Origin: Pelagirhabdus alkalitolerans
Lineage (GTDB): Bacteria > Bacillota > Bacilli > Bacillales > Amphibacillaceae
Assembly (NCBI RefSeq): GCF_900096905.1
Contig: NZ_FMYI01000005.1
Coordinates: 1-64,000, forward strand
Reading direction: 5' to 3'
DNA length: 64,000 bases
Below are positions 1 through 8,216 of the stretch, one piece after another. The notes under the pieces were generated by a model, which searched no databases, was not told where the DNA came from, and saw only the letters and a list, made by a program, of their open reading frames with translations. Position numbers and translations under genes: made by a program. Each line of letters starts with the position of its first letter. Within the stretch, counting starts at the first letter, position 1.

Positions 1-96
1 TTAAGTTTATCTAAACTCGGTTCAAAAGCACTAGCTTTTGTCTTACTTCATTTCTTAACGTACTGGTTGTTTCGTTCAGTTTTCAAAGATCAATAA
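1..96 (-). other. Probable rRNA operon leader (downstream of tRNA-Ile)
   Basis: Reading the minus strand after tRNA-Ile, positions 92-72 read GATCTTTGAAAACTGAACG, which resembles the conserved sequence found in front of 16S or 23S rRNA in Bacillales (leader/spacer with boxA-type antitermination and processing signals). No rRNA sequence itself is inside the window. The inference is that transcription of the tRNA cluster continues into a 16S or 23S gene just beyond the left edge. Confidence 0.5.
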
Positions 97-173
<77 letters not shown>

Positions 174-179
174 AAAAAA

Positions 180-253
180 TGGAGCGGGTGAAGGGAATCG
201 AACCCTCGTCATCAGCTTGGAAGGCTGAGGTTTTACCACTAAACTACACCCGC
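180..253 (-). tRNA. tRNA-Gly (TCC)
   Basis: Cloverleaf on the minus strand with acceptor GCGGGTG, anticodon TCC in loop CTTCCAA, T-loop GTTCGATTC and encoded CCA. It reads GGA (and probably GGG) codons. Confidence 0.97.
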
Positions 254-271
254 ATCAATCTATTATATAAA

Positions 272-348
272 TGGCGCGCCCGAGAGGAGTCGAACCCCTA
301 ACCTCTTGATCCGTAGTCAAACGCTCTATCCAATTGAGCTACGGGCGC
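272..348 (-). tRNA. tRNA-Arg (ACG)
   Basis: Cloverleaf with acceptor GCGCCCG/CGGGCGC, anticodon ACG in loop CTACGGA and encoded CCA. A34 is expected to be deaminated to inosine by TadA so that it reads CGU/CGC/CGA. Confidence 0.97.
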
Positions 349-404
349 TAATGAAGCGACATCTATTAATATATCATGGTGATTTTTTATTGTCAATCAT
401 TTTT

Positions 405-491
<87 letters not shown>

Positions 492-517
492 AACACAATG
501 AATAGCAATTAAATAAA

Positions 518-593
518 TGGTGAGCCATGAAGGATTCGAACCTTCGACCCTCTGATTAAAAGTCAGATGCTCTACCAACTGAGCTAATGGCTC
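518..593 (-). tRNA. tRNA-Lys (TTT)
   Basis: Cloverleaf with acceptor GAGCCAT/ATGGCTC, anticodon TTT in loop CTTTTAA, T-loop GTTCGAATC and encoded CCA. Confidence 0.97.
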
Positions 594-693
594 TATCTTT
601 AAAATACGTGTTTCAATAGAAAATCCTTCAAAACACAAGGTTTTAAAGGGTTGATATCAAAACTATAAAAGCTTTAATAAACAAAAAAATAAA

Positions 694-768
694 TGGCTGG
701 GCTAGCTGGATTCGAACCAGCGCATGACGGTACCAAAAACCGTTGCCTTACCGCTTGGCTATAGCCCA
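694..768 (-). tRNA. tRNA-Gln (TTG)
   Basis: Cloverleaf with acceptor TGGGCTA/TAGCCCA, anticodon TTG in loop TTTTGGT and encoded CCA. A roughly 100-base spacer separates it from tRNA-Lys, the longest gap in the cluster. Confidence 0.97.
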
Positions 769-776
769 AACATAAA

Positions 777-853
777 TGGCGGTCCGGACGGGACTCGAAC
801 CCGCGACCTCCTGCGTGACAGGCAGGCATTCTAACCAACTGAACTACCGGACC
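777..853 (-). tRNA. tRNA-Asp (GTC)
   Basis: Cloverleaf with acceptor GGTCCGG/CCGGACC, anticodon GTC in loop CTGTCAC, and encoded CCA. Confidence 0.97.
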
Positions 854-872
854 TAATTCTCAATAAAATAAA

Positions 873-947
873 TGGTGACCCGTACGGGATTCGAACCCGT
901 GTTACCGCCGTGAAAGGGCGGTGTCTTAACCACTTGACCAACGGGCC
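873..947 (-). tRNA. tRNA-Glu (TTC)
   Basis: Cloverleaf with acceptor GGCCCGT/ACGGGTC (one G-U pair at position 2), anticodon TTC in loop CTTTCAC, and encoded CCA. It would also supply Glu-tRNA for haem synthesis and for the amidotransferase route to Gln-tRNA. Confidence 0.97.
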
Positions 948-965
948 ATGTTCTATAAAAAACAA

Positions 966-1056
966 TGGCGGAGAAGGAGGGATTTGAACCCTCGCGCCGC
1001 TTACACGGCCTACACCCTTAGCAGGGGCGCCTCTTCAGCCACTTGAGTACTTCTCC
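966..1056 (-). tRNA. tRNA-Ser (GCT)
   Basis: Class II tRNA with long variable arm, acceptor GGAGAAG/CTTCTCC, anticodon GCT in loop CTGCTAA (AGC/AGU codons) and encoded CCA. Confidence 0.96.
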
Positions 1057-1060
1057 GTAA

Positions 1061-1135
1061 TGGCTCCACAGGTAGGATTCGAACCTACGACCGATCGGTT
1101 AACAGCCGATTGCTCTACCACTGAGCTACTGTGGA
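1061..1135 (-). tRNA. tRNA-Asn (GTT)
   Basis: First gene of the cluster. Cloverleaf with acceptor TCCACAG/CTGTGGA, anticodon GTT in loop CTGTTAA and encoded CCA. It begins about 30 bases downstream of a near-consensus promoter. Confidence 0.97.
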
Positions 1136-1168
1136 ATAATTACTGATCTCAAATCAGCGACGATTAAT

Positions 1169-1197
1169 AATATACTATATATTCAATTAAGTGTCAA
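1169..1197 (-). promoter_or_regulatory. Sigma-A promoter of the tRNA cluster
   Basis: Minus strand: -35 TTGACA (1197-1192), 17-base spacer, -10 TATATT (1174-1169). The match is nearly perfect with optimal spacing, as expected for stable RNA genes, and the start would lie about 25 bases before tRNA-Asn. Confidence 0.85.
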
Positions 1198-1318
1198 CAA
1201 CTTTTTGAAATTACGAAAACCTTTTTTTATTTCGGTTCTTTATGTAGAGAATAATCAAGTCTCGGATCATAAAAGTGTGTGTCGACTTAAAATAAATTAT
1301 CACGAACGAACACATTCG

Positions 1319-1780
1319 TCAATAGTTATTCGAAAGATCATGTAATTTTCCTTTACATTTTCCGCATCGGTACTTTAATACATCCATTCGTTTTTTCCTT
1401 TTATAAATGCAGTGGCAGTTCGAGCATTCATAAACATACACCTTCTTGTTTTGTCTCTTAATAGAAGGAAGTACTTGGCAATGCCTAGGTGCCCCAGTTT
1501 CTTTTAATAAAGATTTAAATGACACATCGCCATGTTTATAACCTTTTCCTTCAATATGAAGGTGATAATGAACAAGCTCATGCTTTATAATACCTACTAC
1601 TTCATCCATCCCTAATTCATTTAAGTATTTAGGATTGATTTCAATAACACGTTCATCCGGCAAGTAGCGACCGCCTGTCGTTCTTAACCTGCTATTAAAT
1701 CGAGCTGTATCTAAATAAGGTTTATGAAAAAATTGTTCTGATAATTGGTTGACTAGCATTTGCAAACTTTTATCGTCCAA
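1319..1780 (-). CDS. SprT-like family metalloprotein
   Basis: A 153-residue protein of the SprT/YdcK family. It has the zinc-metalloprotease signature HELVH at residues 67-71 and a C-terminal zinc ribbon with two CxxC pairs (C119/C122 and C139/C142). Eukaryotic relatives (Spartan) cleave DNA-protein crosslinks; the bacterial role is not settled. The start is a TTG at 1780 behind GAGAGAGGGA about 9 bases upstream, with no better ATG in frame. It lies between tex and the tRNA cluster, the same place as ydcK in B. subtilis, on the same strand as both neighbours. The family is clear from motifs; substrate and function are inference. Confidence 0.85.
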   Translation of the reverse strand: MDDKSLQMLVNQLSEQFFHKPYLDTARFNSRLRTTGGRYLPDERVIEINPKYLNELGMDEVVGIIKHELVHYHLHIEGKGYKHGDVSFKSLLKETGAPRHCQVLPSIKRQNKKVYVYECSNCHCIYKRKKRMDVLKYRCGKCKGKLHDLSNNY

Positions 1781-1890
1781 TGTAGCATATCCCTCTCTCT
1801 ATAATCTTATCCTCGTTTTTACAAATTTCTATAAAAACTCAGATAAACCCAGGACAGATCAAATTTGATTTGTCCTGGTCTCTCGTTATT

Positions 1891-4062
1891 TTAGCCTTCT
1901 TTAATCATCGTTAATGCAATTCGTTCTTTTTTCATATCAACTTCTTGAACCCAAACTGTCACGACATCTCCAACGGATACTACATCCATTGGGTGTTTAA
2001 CAAAACGTTTGGCAAGTTTGGATATGTGTACTAAACCATCTTGTTTCACACCTATATCAACAAACACGCCGAAGTCTACAACGTTTCGAACAGTCCCTTG
2101 TAATTCTAACCCCGGCTTTAGATCTTCCATTGATAAAACATTTTTCTTTAACAATGGTTTAGGTAAATCATCGCGCGGGTCACGTTCTGGGCGTGAAAGA
2201 GATTGGATAATATCTTGTAAAGTTAACTGACCGATATCAAATTCTTCAGATACACTCCGAACTTCAAGTTCAGCTAGCGCTGTTTGTAAAGCATTTGTCC
2301 CTAAATCATCTGTTGTGCATGATACTTTTTTAAGAAGTTGTTTAACGACAGTATAACTTTCCGGGTGAATAGGCGTGCGGTCTAATGGATCCTTTCCATC
2401 TAATATGCGTAAAAAACCAATACTTTGTTCATATGTTTTTGCGCCAAGACGCGGAATTGATTTTAATTCTTTTCTTGATGTAAATTTCCCTTTTTCTTCT
2501 CGTTCTTTAACAACATTATTCGCAACTGTTTTACTCAAACCGGACACATAACCTAAAAGTGAAGCTGATGCTGTGTTCACATTTACTCCCACTTGGTTAA
2601 CTGCTGTTTCAACGACAAAGGTTAACGACTCATTTAAACGTTTTTGACTAACATCGTGTTGATACTGACCAACACCAATTGATTTAGGGTCGATTTTGAC
2701 AAGTTCAGCTAACGGATCTTGAACGCGTCGAGCAATCGACACGGCACTTCTTTCTTCCACTTGTAAATCTGGAAACTCTTCACGCGCTAACTTGGATGCT
2801 GAATACACACTTGCACCCGCTTCGTTAACAATTAAATATGGAGTATCGAGATTGTTCTGTTCAATAAGCTCAGAAATAAATTGTTCTGTTTCACGTGATG
2901 CTGTTCCATTACCAATCGCAATTAATTCAATACCGAAACGTTTAATAATTGACAATACTTTTTTCGTAGCACCGTCAATGTCTTTTTTTGGTGCCGTTGG
3001 ATAAATCACATCAACTTCATTCATTCGACCCGTTTCATCTACGACTGCCAGTTTACACCCTGTACGAAACGCTGGGTCAATCCCTAGGGTCATTTGGCCT
3101 TTTAATGGTGGTTGCAATAATAGATTTTTTAAGTTTTCAGAAAAAATCGTGATCGCTTTGTCTTCAGCCACTTCTGTCAATTGCGTTCTAATTTCACGCT
3201 CGACAGATGGTTGGATTAATCGCTTATAGCTATCCGAGATCGTTTCTTTCAAATATTGTTGCACTTCTTCAACCGTTTTTTCCTTTATGACTTTTCGTTC
3301 AATATAAGATTGAATAGTATCAACTGGTGTTAACAGGCTTACTCTTAACACACCTTCCTTTTCCCCTCTATTCATTGCTAACACTCGGTGGCTTGCCATC
3401 GTTTTAACAGATTCTGTGTAATCGTAATACATCTCATATACATTTTTCTCATCTTTATCTTCAGATTTAGCTACCGTCATTAGTTGCCCTCGGTTATATG
3501 TTTCTTTTCTTATGTATGACCTGTAACTCGGCTCATCTGCGATCCATTCCGCGATAATATCACTAGCACCCACTAATGCATCTTCTATAGTATTGATCTC
3601 ATTCTCTTCACACAGATACGCATTCGCTTCTTCTTTTAAGGAGCGGATGTTTTGGGTGAAGATGAGTTTAGCCAATGGTTCTAAACCTTTTTCTTTAGCA
3701 ATGGTTGCTTTCGTTCGACGCTTTTGTTTATATGGACGATACAGATCTTCTACACGTTGTAATTTTTCTGCATTTGTTATGTCTTGCTTTAATTCAGGCG
3801 TTAACTTTCCTTGCTCATCAATTAGGCGAATGACTTCCTCTTTCCTTTGAGCAAGTTGAACGCCATACTCCCATTGATCACTAACCTCTTTGATTTGAAC
3901 TTCATCTAACCCACCTGTCGCTTCTTTTCGATAGCGCGCAATAAAAGGTACTGTATTTCCATCTTCCAACAAGTCAATAACCTGTTTGACAACAGCTTTT
4001 TTTAAGGTTGTTTGTTTTGCAACTTGTTCTATAATCGTTTCTTGATTTATCATTTTATCCAT
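1891..4062 (-). CDS. tex: Tex-family S1 RNA-binding protein
   Basis: A transcription-accessory protein of the Tex/YdcI family, about 723 residues. It has an N-terminal helical region, a YqgF/RuvC-like fold around GIDPAFRTGC (residues about 328-337), a helix-hairpin-helix region rich in Gly-Lys turns, and a C-terminal S1 domain (about residues 645-715). The frame is open six codons further to an ATG at 4080, but the Shine-Dalgarno sequence AAGGAGG (4077-4071) lies inside that extension and points to the ATG at 4062 with 8-base spacing, so I use 4062. It follows the sigma-B operon but is separated from it by a terminator. Tex is thought to bind nucleic acid and affect transcription; its exact job is not known. 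Confidence 0.93.
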   Translation of the reverse strand: MDKMINQETIIEQVAKQTTLKKAVVKQVIDLLEDGNTVPFIARYRKEATGGLDEVQIKEVSDQWEYGVQLAQRKEEVIRLIDEQGKLTPELKQDITNAEKLQRVEDLYRPYKQKRRTKATIAKEKGLEPLAKLIFTQNIRSLKEEANAYLCEENEINTIEDALVGASDIIAEWIADEPSYRSYIRKETYNRGQLMTVAKSEDKDEKNVYEMYYDYTESVKTMASHRVLAMNRGEKEGVLRVSLLTPVDTIQSYIERKVIKEKTVEEVQQYLKETISDSYKRLIQPSVEREIRTQLTEVAEDKAITIFSENLKNLLLQPPLKGQMTLGIDPAFRTGCKLAVVDETGRMNEVDVIYPTAPKKDIDGATKKVLSIIKRFGIELIAIGNGTASRETEQFISELIEQNNLDTPYLIVNEAGASVYSASKLAREEFPDLQVEERSAVSIARRVQDPLAELVKIDPKSIGVGQYQHDVSQKRLNESLTFVVETAVNQVGVNVNTASASLLGYVSGLSKTVANNVVKEREEKGKFTSRKELKSIPRLGAKTYEQSIGFLRILDGKDPLDRTPIHPESYTVVKQLLKKVSCTTDDLGTNALQTALAELEVRSVSEEFDIGQLTLQDIIQSLSRPERDPRDDLPKPLLKKNVLSMEDLKPGLELQGTVRNVVDFGVFVDIGVKQDGLVHISKLAKRFVKHPMDVVSVGDVVTVWVQEVDMKKERIALTMIKEG

Positions 4063-4154
4063 TCGTACAGCCTCCTTCATATCATTTACATTTTAACAGA
4101 CTCGCTCCATTTTCTCTAATACGCTTTAAAATGATGCTTATTTAACCCTTGTCA

Positions 4155-4192
4155 CAAATAAAATAGGCCCCTTGGTTTTATCCAAAGGACCT
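4155..4192 (-). terminator. Terminator of the sigma-B operon
   Basis: Minus strand stem GGTCCTTTGG (4191-4182) pairs with CCAAGGGGCC (4175-4166), with two G-U pairs and a loop of six, followed by a T-rich stretch. It starts a few bases after the rsbX stop codon. Confidence 0.8.
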
Positions 4193-4197
4193 TCCGT

Positions 4198-4788
4198 TTA
4201 ATATTTAATAACAATCAACGTCGTATCATCATCTCGTTTTTGAACCATTTGCTCTTTAAACGCATCTGTAATATCGTCTACATGACTCTTTTTAAAGAGA
4301 TCATGTGATAAATCACGTGACACGACACCATCAGAGAACAGGGCAAAAATTGTCCCTTCCTTTAATGGCTCACTTTCTTCTTTCATTTGACGAGAGTAAC
4401 CACCTAAGTAACCAGATACTGGTATATTACGCGTTTTGACGGTATCGCTATTGATCATCATTAAACCAATGTTTCCAATTGAAGCATATGTATACCGTTG
4501 TGATCGATAATCCAGTTTTAACACACCTAATACAACGCCACGTTTTTTGACAAGGGCTTCATTGCTAGCTTTAACCATTTCTTTGGTCGACATATAAGGG
4601 TTTTCCTTAAACGTATCCATCACAGCTTTTGATGAAGCATGCGCCATTTCTCCACTGCCTAAACCATCGGCTAATGCGCAAATGAAAAAATCCTCATCTT
4701 CATAGTAATAATAACTATCACCGCAGTAATAGTTCCCAGCTTTCGCCTTTTGATAAACAGATACCTCGACATGTTTAGGTGTTTGCAT
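4198..4788 (-). CDS. rsbX: RsbX, PP2C phosphatase that resets the stressosome
   Basis: A 196-residue PP2C-type serine phosphatase, the length expected for RsbX. The metal-binding Asp motif ADGLGSGEMAHASS and a second metal motif FSDGV are visible. In the known pathway RsbX dephosphorylates RsbS and RsbR after stress, which lets the stressosome recapture RsbT and ends the response. Its ATG overlaps the sigB stop codon by one base, so the two are translationally coupled, and it is the last gene before the operon terminator. Identity rests on both domain and position. Confidence 0.92.
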   Translation of the reverse strand: MQTPKHVEVSVYQKAKAGNYYCGDSYYYYEDEDFFICALADGLGSGEMAHASSKAVMDTFKENPYMSTKEMVKASNEALVKKRGVVLGVLKLDYRSQRYTYASIGNIGLMMINSDTVKTRNIPVSGYLGGYSRQMKEESEPLKEGTIFALFSDGVVSRDLSHDLFKKSHVDDITDAFKEQMVQKRDDDTTLIVIKY

Positions 4789-5579
4789 TAGTCATTGACC
4801 CCAATACCATCAGCTTGAAGCGCTTCTCTTAATTTTAATAGCGCACGTCTTTGAATACGCGATACATGCATTTGGGAAATATCCAATAGCTCTCCCGTTT
4901 CTTTTTGACTACGGTTCTCAAAATACGTGTATTGTAAAATTTGTTGTTCACGCTCTGATAAGATCGGCAACACTTTTTCTAAGAGAAGTCTTAAGTCAGT
5001 TCGTTCAAACTCTTCATCTTGATTTCCAATTAAGTCAAGGATCGACACTGTACTGCCATCAGAATCTGCTTCGATCTTTTTATCCACAGACAATGCTTTA
5101 TAGCTTTGCCCCATCTCCATTGTTTCCAAGACTTCCTCTTCAGACACTTCTAAATAGTCCGCAATATCTTTAACTGACGGAGAACGTTGTTGATCTGTTG
5201 TAAGCTGTTCAGTTGCTTTTTTTATTTTAGGGCCTAATTCTTTAATTCGACGAGGGACATGTACACTCCATGTTTTATCTCGAATAAATCGCTTAATCTC
5301 TCCAATGATGGTAGGGATCGCGAATGATTCGAATGATTTACCTAATGTCGGATCATACCGTCTAATAGCAGCCAATAATCCTAGCATCCCCACTTGAACA
5401 AGATCCTCATGAATTGAATTATTCTTCGCATACTTACGCGCGATTGAATGAACAAGGTCTTGATAGGTTAAGACGATTTTTTCTTGAATTTCTTCATCTT
5501 GTGGATTGTTCTGTAGGTGCTCTATCCATTGGTAAATCTCATCCCCACGTTTATTGTGTGGTTGAGATCTGGTCGTCAT
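4788..5579 (-). CDS. sigB: RNA polymerase sigma factor SigB
   Basis: A 263-residue group 3 sigma factor directing the general stress regulon. Region 2 (core binding and -10 recognition) covers DLVQVGMLGLL and RYDP; region 3 holds IPTIIGEIKRF and VPRRIKEL; region 4.2 ends in SQMHVSRIQRRALLKLR, the helix-turn-helix that reads the -35 element. It overlaps the end of rsbW by 29 bases, so anti-sigma factor and sigma factor are coupled. It would recognise GTTTAA-N13-GGGWAW promoters, one of which lies upstream of rsbV in this same operon. Confidence 0.96.
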   Translation of the reverse strand: MTTRSQPHNKRGDEIYQWIEHLQNNPQDEEIQEKIVLTYQDLVHSIARKYAKNNSIHEDLVQVGMLGLLAAIRRYDPTLGKSFESFAIPTIIGEIKRFIRDKTWSVHVPRRIKELGPKIKKATEQLTTDQQRSPSVKDIADYLEVSEEEVLETMEMGQSYKALSVDKKIEADSDGSTVSILDLIGNQDEEFERTDLRLLLEKVLPILSEREQQILQYTYFENRSQKETGELLDISQMHVSRIQRRALLKLREALQADGIGVND

Positions 5580-6027
5580 CTATGTCCACCTCATTTATTG
5601 GAAGATTTTTGGTCATGAGGACAATCACGCCATAGTCATTTCTTATTTCTACCTTGTCCATTAAAGCGTCAATTAAAAATAACCCAAAGCCTCCTTCTCG
5701 AAGGTTTTCAATTTGTTCTGATTGCTGATAAGGCCCGATACCTTCTTTAATCTCTTTAAGACTAAAGCTTCCACCATGGTCAGCTACCATCACTTCTAGG
5801 CGATCTTCATACACACCGAAACCAATCGTCACTTCACCCTCTTCAGAAGCTTCATAAGCATGTTCAGTTGCATTCGTCATTGCTTCAGATATTGCAACTT
5901 TTAAATCTTCAATATCTTCGTATGTAAATCCCATTCGATTCGCAATGCCTGAGACACTTAATCGAATCACACCTACATATTCAGGTTTGGCTGGTAGTTT
6001 CATTTCAATAAAATCAAAGCGTTCCAT
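5551..6027 (-). CDS. rsbW: RsbW, anti-sigma-B factor and kinase
   Basis: A 158-residue GHKL-fold serine kinase. The N box EAMTNATEHAY, the DHGGSF turn and the EGGFGLFLIDALMD lid region are readable. It holds SigB inactive and phosphorylates RsbV; when RsbV is dephosphorylated, RsbW switches partner and frees SigB. It begins one base after the rsbV stop and runs 29 bases into sigB, the tight arrangement typical of this module. Confidence 0.95.
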   Translation of the reverse strand: MERFDFIEMKLPAKPEYVGVIRLSVSGIANRMGFTYEDIEDLKVAISEAMTNATEHAYEASEEGEVTIGFGVYEDRLEVMVADHGGSFSLKEIKEGIGPYQQSEQIENLREGGFGLFLIDALMDKVEIRNDYGVIVLMTKNLPINEVDIDDDQISTTQ

Positions 6028-6363
6028 TTAATTCCCACCTCGTACTGTTGTATCGATCGTTATAATACTATCTAAACTTGTAATCTTAAATAAACGGTGT
6101 ACACGATCTTGTAAATGGACTAATTTAAGCGAAGATGAATACTCTTTAGATGATTTCAGCGCACTAATAAATACACCAAGTCCTGTACTATCCATATAAT
6201 TTACTTTCTCTAAATCTACAATGATCTCCGCACCTTCTTGTTGTGTTAACGGCAAGAGTGACTCTTTTAATATAGGTGCTGTATAGGCATCAATTTCTCC
6301 TGACAGAACAAGCTTCGTTGCCTCTTCTTGTTCTACCAACTCTACATCTAGATTGATATTCAT
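6028..6363 (-). CDS. rsbV: RsbV, anti-anti-sigma factor
   Basis: A 111-residue single STAS-domain protein. The phosphorylation site is in YMDSTGLG, with Ser59 as the likely target of RsbW and of the phosphatases RsbU (and RsbP where present). It is the first gene behind the internal sigma-B promoter at 6401-6425, so rsbV-rsbW-sigB-rsbX would be autocatalytically induced. The Shine-Dalgarno GGAGGG is about 8 bases before the ATG. Confidence 0.95.
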   Translation of the reverse strand: MNINLDVELVEQEEATKLVLSGEIDAYTAPILKESLLPLTQQEGAEIIVDLEKVNYMDSTGLGVFISALKSSKEYSSSLKLVHLQDRVHRLFKITSLDSIITIDTTVRGGN

Positions 6364-6400
6364 TCGTTTATTCCCTCCACTTTGTCAATTAGTTTATGTA

Positions 6401-6425
6401 ATTCCCTAGTCAATACAACTTAAAC
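6401..6425 (-). promoter_or_regulatory. Sigma-B promoter of rsbV-rsbW-sigB-rsbX
   Basis: Minus strand: -35 GTTTAA (6425-6420), 13-base spacer, -10 GGGAAT (6406-6401). The -35 element overlaps the last codon and stop of rsbU. This matches the sigma-B consensus (GTTTAA, GGGWAW) and sits where the autoregulatory promoter lies in B. subtilis. Confidence 0.88.
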
Positions 6426-7433
6426 TTCTTTTTTAAGAATGATTAACGTGAAATCATCTTTAAGGTGAAAATCCTGTAAGCGCTCAAAGTATCGATAAAC
6501 ATATTCAACCGCTTCTTGAGCTGGTAAGTGTAAATAATGCTTAATCACTTCCAACACTTCATCACGTTCAATAAACCGATCACCTATTCGACATTCAGTA
6601 ACACCGTCAGTTAATAAAATAATGCAATCATCTTTTTCGATTTTACTCACCGATTGCTCATAATTGACATGTTCTTGGACACCTAATACTAAACCTGATG
6701 CTTCAATTTCTTCAAACCGATCTTCTTTAGCATGATAATAAAATCCTGGTTCATGACCTGCCGAAGCATATGAGAAAGTTTCACTTTTAGGATCGTACAA
6801 GCCATAAAACATCGTAATAAACATACCTGGATCAACGTTACGTTCAACAACACGATTTAAATTCTCTAAAATAGCACTCGGTTGGCGTTGGTTTTCTGGG
6901 AAACTGTCCATTGAATATTTGATCATCGACATGGATAAAGCAGCAGGTATCCCTTTGCCTATAACGTCCGCAATCGCAACACCTAGTGTGTCGTCTGTAT
7001 CGGCAACAAAGTGATAATAATCACCGCTCATGTGACTTGCCGGCACACTGATTGCTCCTATATCAATCCCTTTAATAGTTGGTTTTACGGTTGATAATAA
7101 GGTTTTCTGCATATTAGCTGCTATTGAAATTTCTGATTCTAACTCAGATTGACGCTCTCTTAAATGTTGATATTCCTGTAATGCTAGACCATATGAAATC
7201 ATAGCTTCTAGTAAAAAATTAAGTGAATCATTTATTTCTCTTGGAATCATACCAGGGTATAATTCTTTTAGCGCCTCGATGTGCACATGGATAATTTCTT
7301 CTGGAGAAATATTGTGCTGTACAGACAATTTACTGAATTGCTCGGCTTGATAGAGAGCTGTTTCATCGTTAGTTAATAAATATTCTTTTAGTAGTTTACG
7401 GTAATTTTCTAAATCGAGTTCTACCGATTCCAT
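6420..7433 (-). CDS. rsbU: RsbU, PP2C phosphatase acting on RsbV
   Basis: A two-part protein of about 337 residues. An N-terminal helical domain (roughly 1-110) is the RsbT-binding part; a PP2C/SpoIIE-like phosphatase domain follows, with SHMSGDYYHF and ADVIGKGIPAAL carrying the metal-binding Asp residues. RsbT released from the stressosome activates it, and it then dephosphorylates RsbV. The frame opens with GTG at 7439, but the Shine-Dalgarno GAGTGGGGG fits the ATG two codons later (7433), which I use. Its end carries the -35 element of the sigma-B promoter. Confidence 0.93.
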   Translation of the reverse strand: MESVELDLENYRKLLKEYLLTNDETALYQAEQFSKLSVQHNISPEEIIHVHIEALKELYPGMIPREINDSLNFLLEAMISYGLALQEYQHLRERQSELESEISIAANMQKTLLSTVKPTIKGIDIGAISVPASHMSGDYYHFVADTDDTLGVAIADVIGKGIPAALSMSMIKYSMDSFPENQRQPSAILENLNRVVERNVDPGMFITMFYGLYDPKSETFSYASAGHEPGFYYHAKEDRFEEIEASGLVLGVQEHVNYEQSVSKIEKDDCIILLTDGVTECRIGDRFIERDEVLEVIKHYLHLPAQEAVEYVYRYFERLQDFHLKDDFTLIILKKEV

Positions 7434-7451
7434 CAGCACACCCCCACTCCA

Positions 7452-7853
7452 TTATCTAACCCATTTTATTGCTTCGATTTCGGTTCCTTCACCATTCTCT
7501 GAACGAATGTCAAAGTAATCCATTAATCGTTTAACGCCTGGGAGTCCGGCGCCTAAACCACCGGAAGTTGAATAGCCGTCTTGCATAACTTCTCCTACAT
7601 CTCGTATGCCCGGCCCTTCATCAGCCGCTACAATCTTTAAACCTTTACGGTCAAATTGATCGATAATTTCAAACTCGACCTTTCCAGTTCCTGCATACAA
7701 ATAAATATTTCTAGCTAGTTCTGAGATCGCAGTCGCAATACGGGCTTGGTCTACCGTGCCAAAACCAAGTTCTTTAGCTTTTTCACGCCCGAGTTGCCTT
7801 GCTCCTACAATATCCCATTCTTGTCGTATGTTTACGCAGGGCTTTAGTTCCAT
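7452..7853 (-). CDS. rsbT: RsbT, switch kinase of the stressosome
   Basis: A GHKL-fold serine kinase of about 133 residues with the N box ISELARNIYLYA, the DEGPGIRD motif and the Gly-rich lid GGLGAGLPGVKR. It phosphorylates RsbS and RsbR, leaves the stressosome, and activates RsbU. The GTG at 7856 overlaps the rsbS stop codon, but the ATG directly after it (7853) has better spacing from GGAGGGG. The overlap with rsbS implies coupled translation. Confidence 0.94.
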   Translation of the reverse strand: MELKPCVNIRQEWDIVGARQLGREKAKELGFGTVDQARIATAISELARNIYLYAGTGKVEFEIIDQFDRKGLKIVAADEGPGIRDVGEVMQDGYSTSGGLGAGLPGVKRLMDYFDIRSENGEGTEIEAIKWVR

Positions 7854-7855
7854 CA

Positions 7856-8212
7856 CTACCCCTCCAGTTCCTGGCGAAGTTTAACCAATCCTTGTTCTAA
7901 GTCTAGCGCTGTCTGTACATCTTGCATGTGAATACCAAGTTCAATTAACGTCATCGCTACAGCCGGTTGAATCCCTGTTAAAACAACTCGAGCACCCATT
8001 AAGTCAGACATTGTTACAACATCACCAAGAACTTTTGCAATAAAAGAGTCAATAATATCAACCGATGTTAAATCAATCACGACACCCGTTGCCCCACTCT
8101 TATAAATTTTATTTAATAAATCCTCTTGAAATTGGATTGCCGTTTGATCATCTAAATCAATTTGAATTGAAATGAGTAAATAGTTTTGTAGTTTTAGTAT
8201 TGGGATGCGCAT
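7856..8212 (-). CDS. rsbS: RsbS, stressosome STAS scaffold
   Basis: A 118-residue stand-alone STAS protein. The phosphoacceptor Ser is in VDIIDSFIAKV (Ser56 here), the target of RsbT and RsbX. With RsbR it forms the stressosome core and sequesters RsbT. It sits between rsbR (4-base gap) and rsbT (overlap of the stop codon). Confidence 0.95.
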   Translation of the reverse strand: MRIPILKLQNYLLISIQIDLDDQTAIQFQEDLLNKIYKSGATGVVIDLTSVDIIDSFIAKVLGDVVTMSDLMGARVVLTGIQPAVAMTLIELGIHMQDVQTALDLEQGLVKLRQELEG

Positions 8213-8216
8213 GTGC

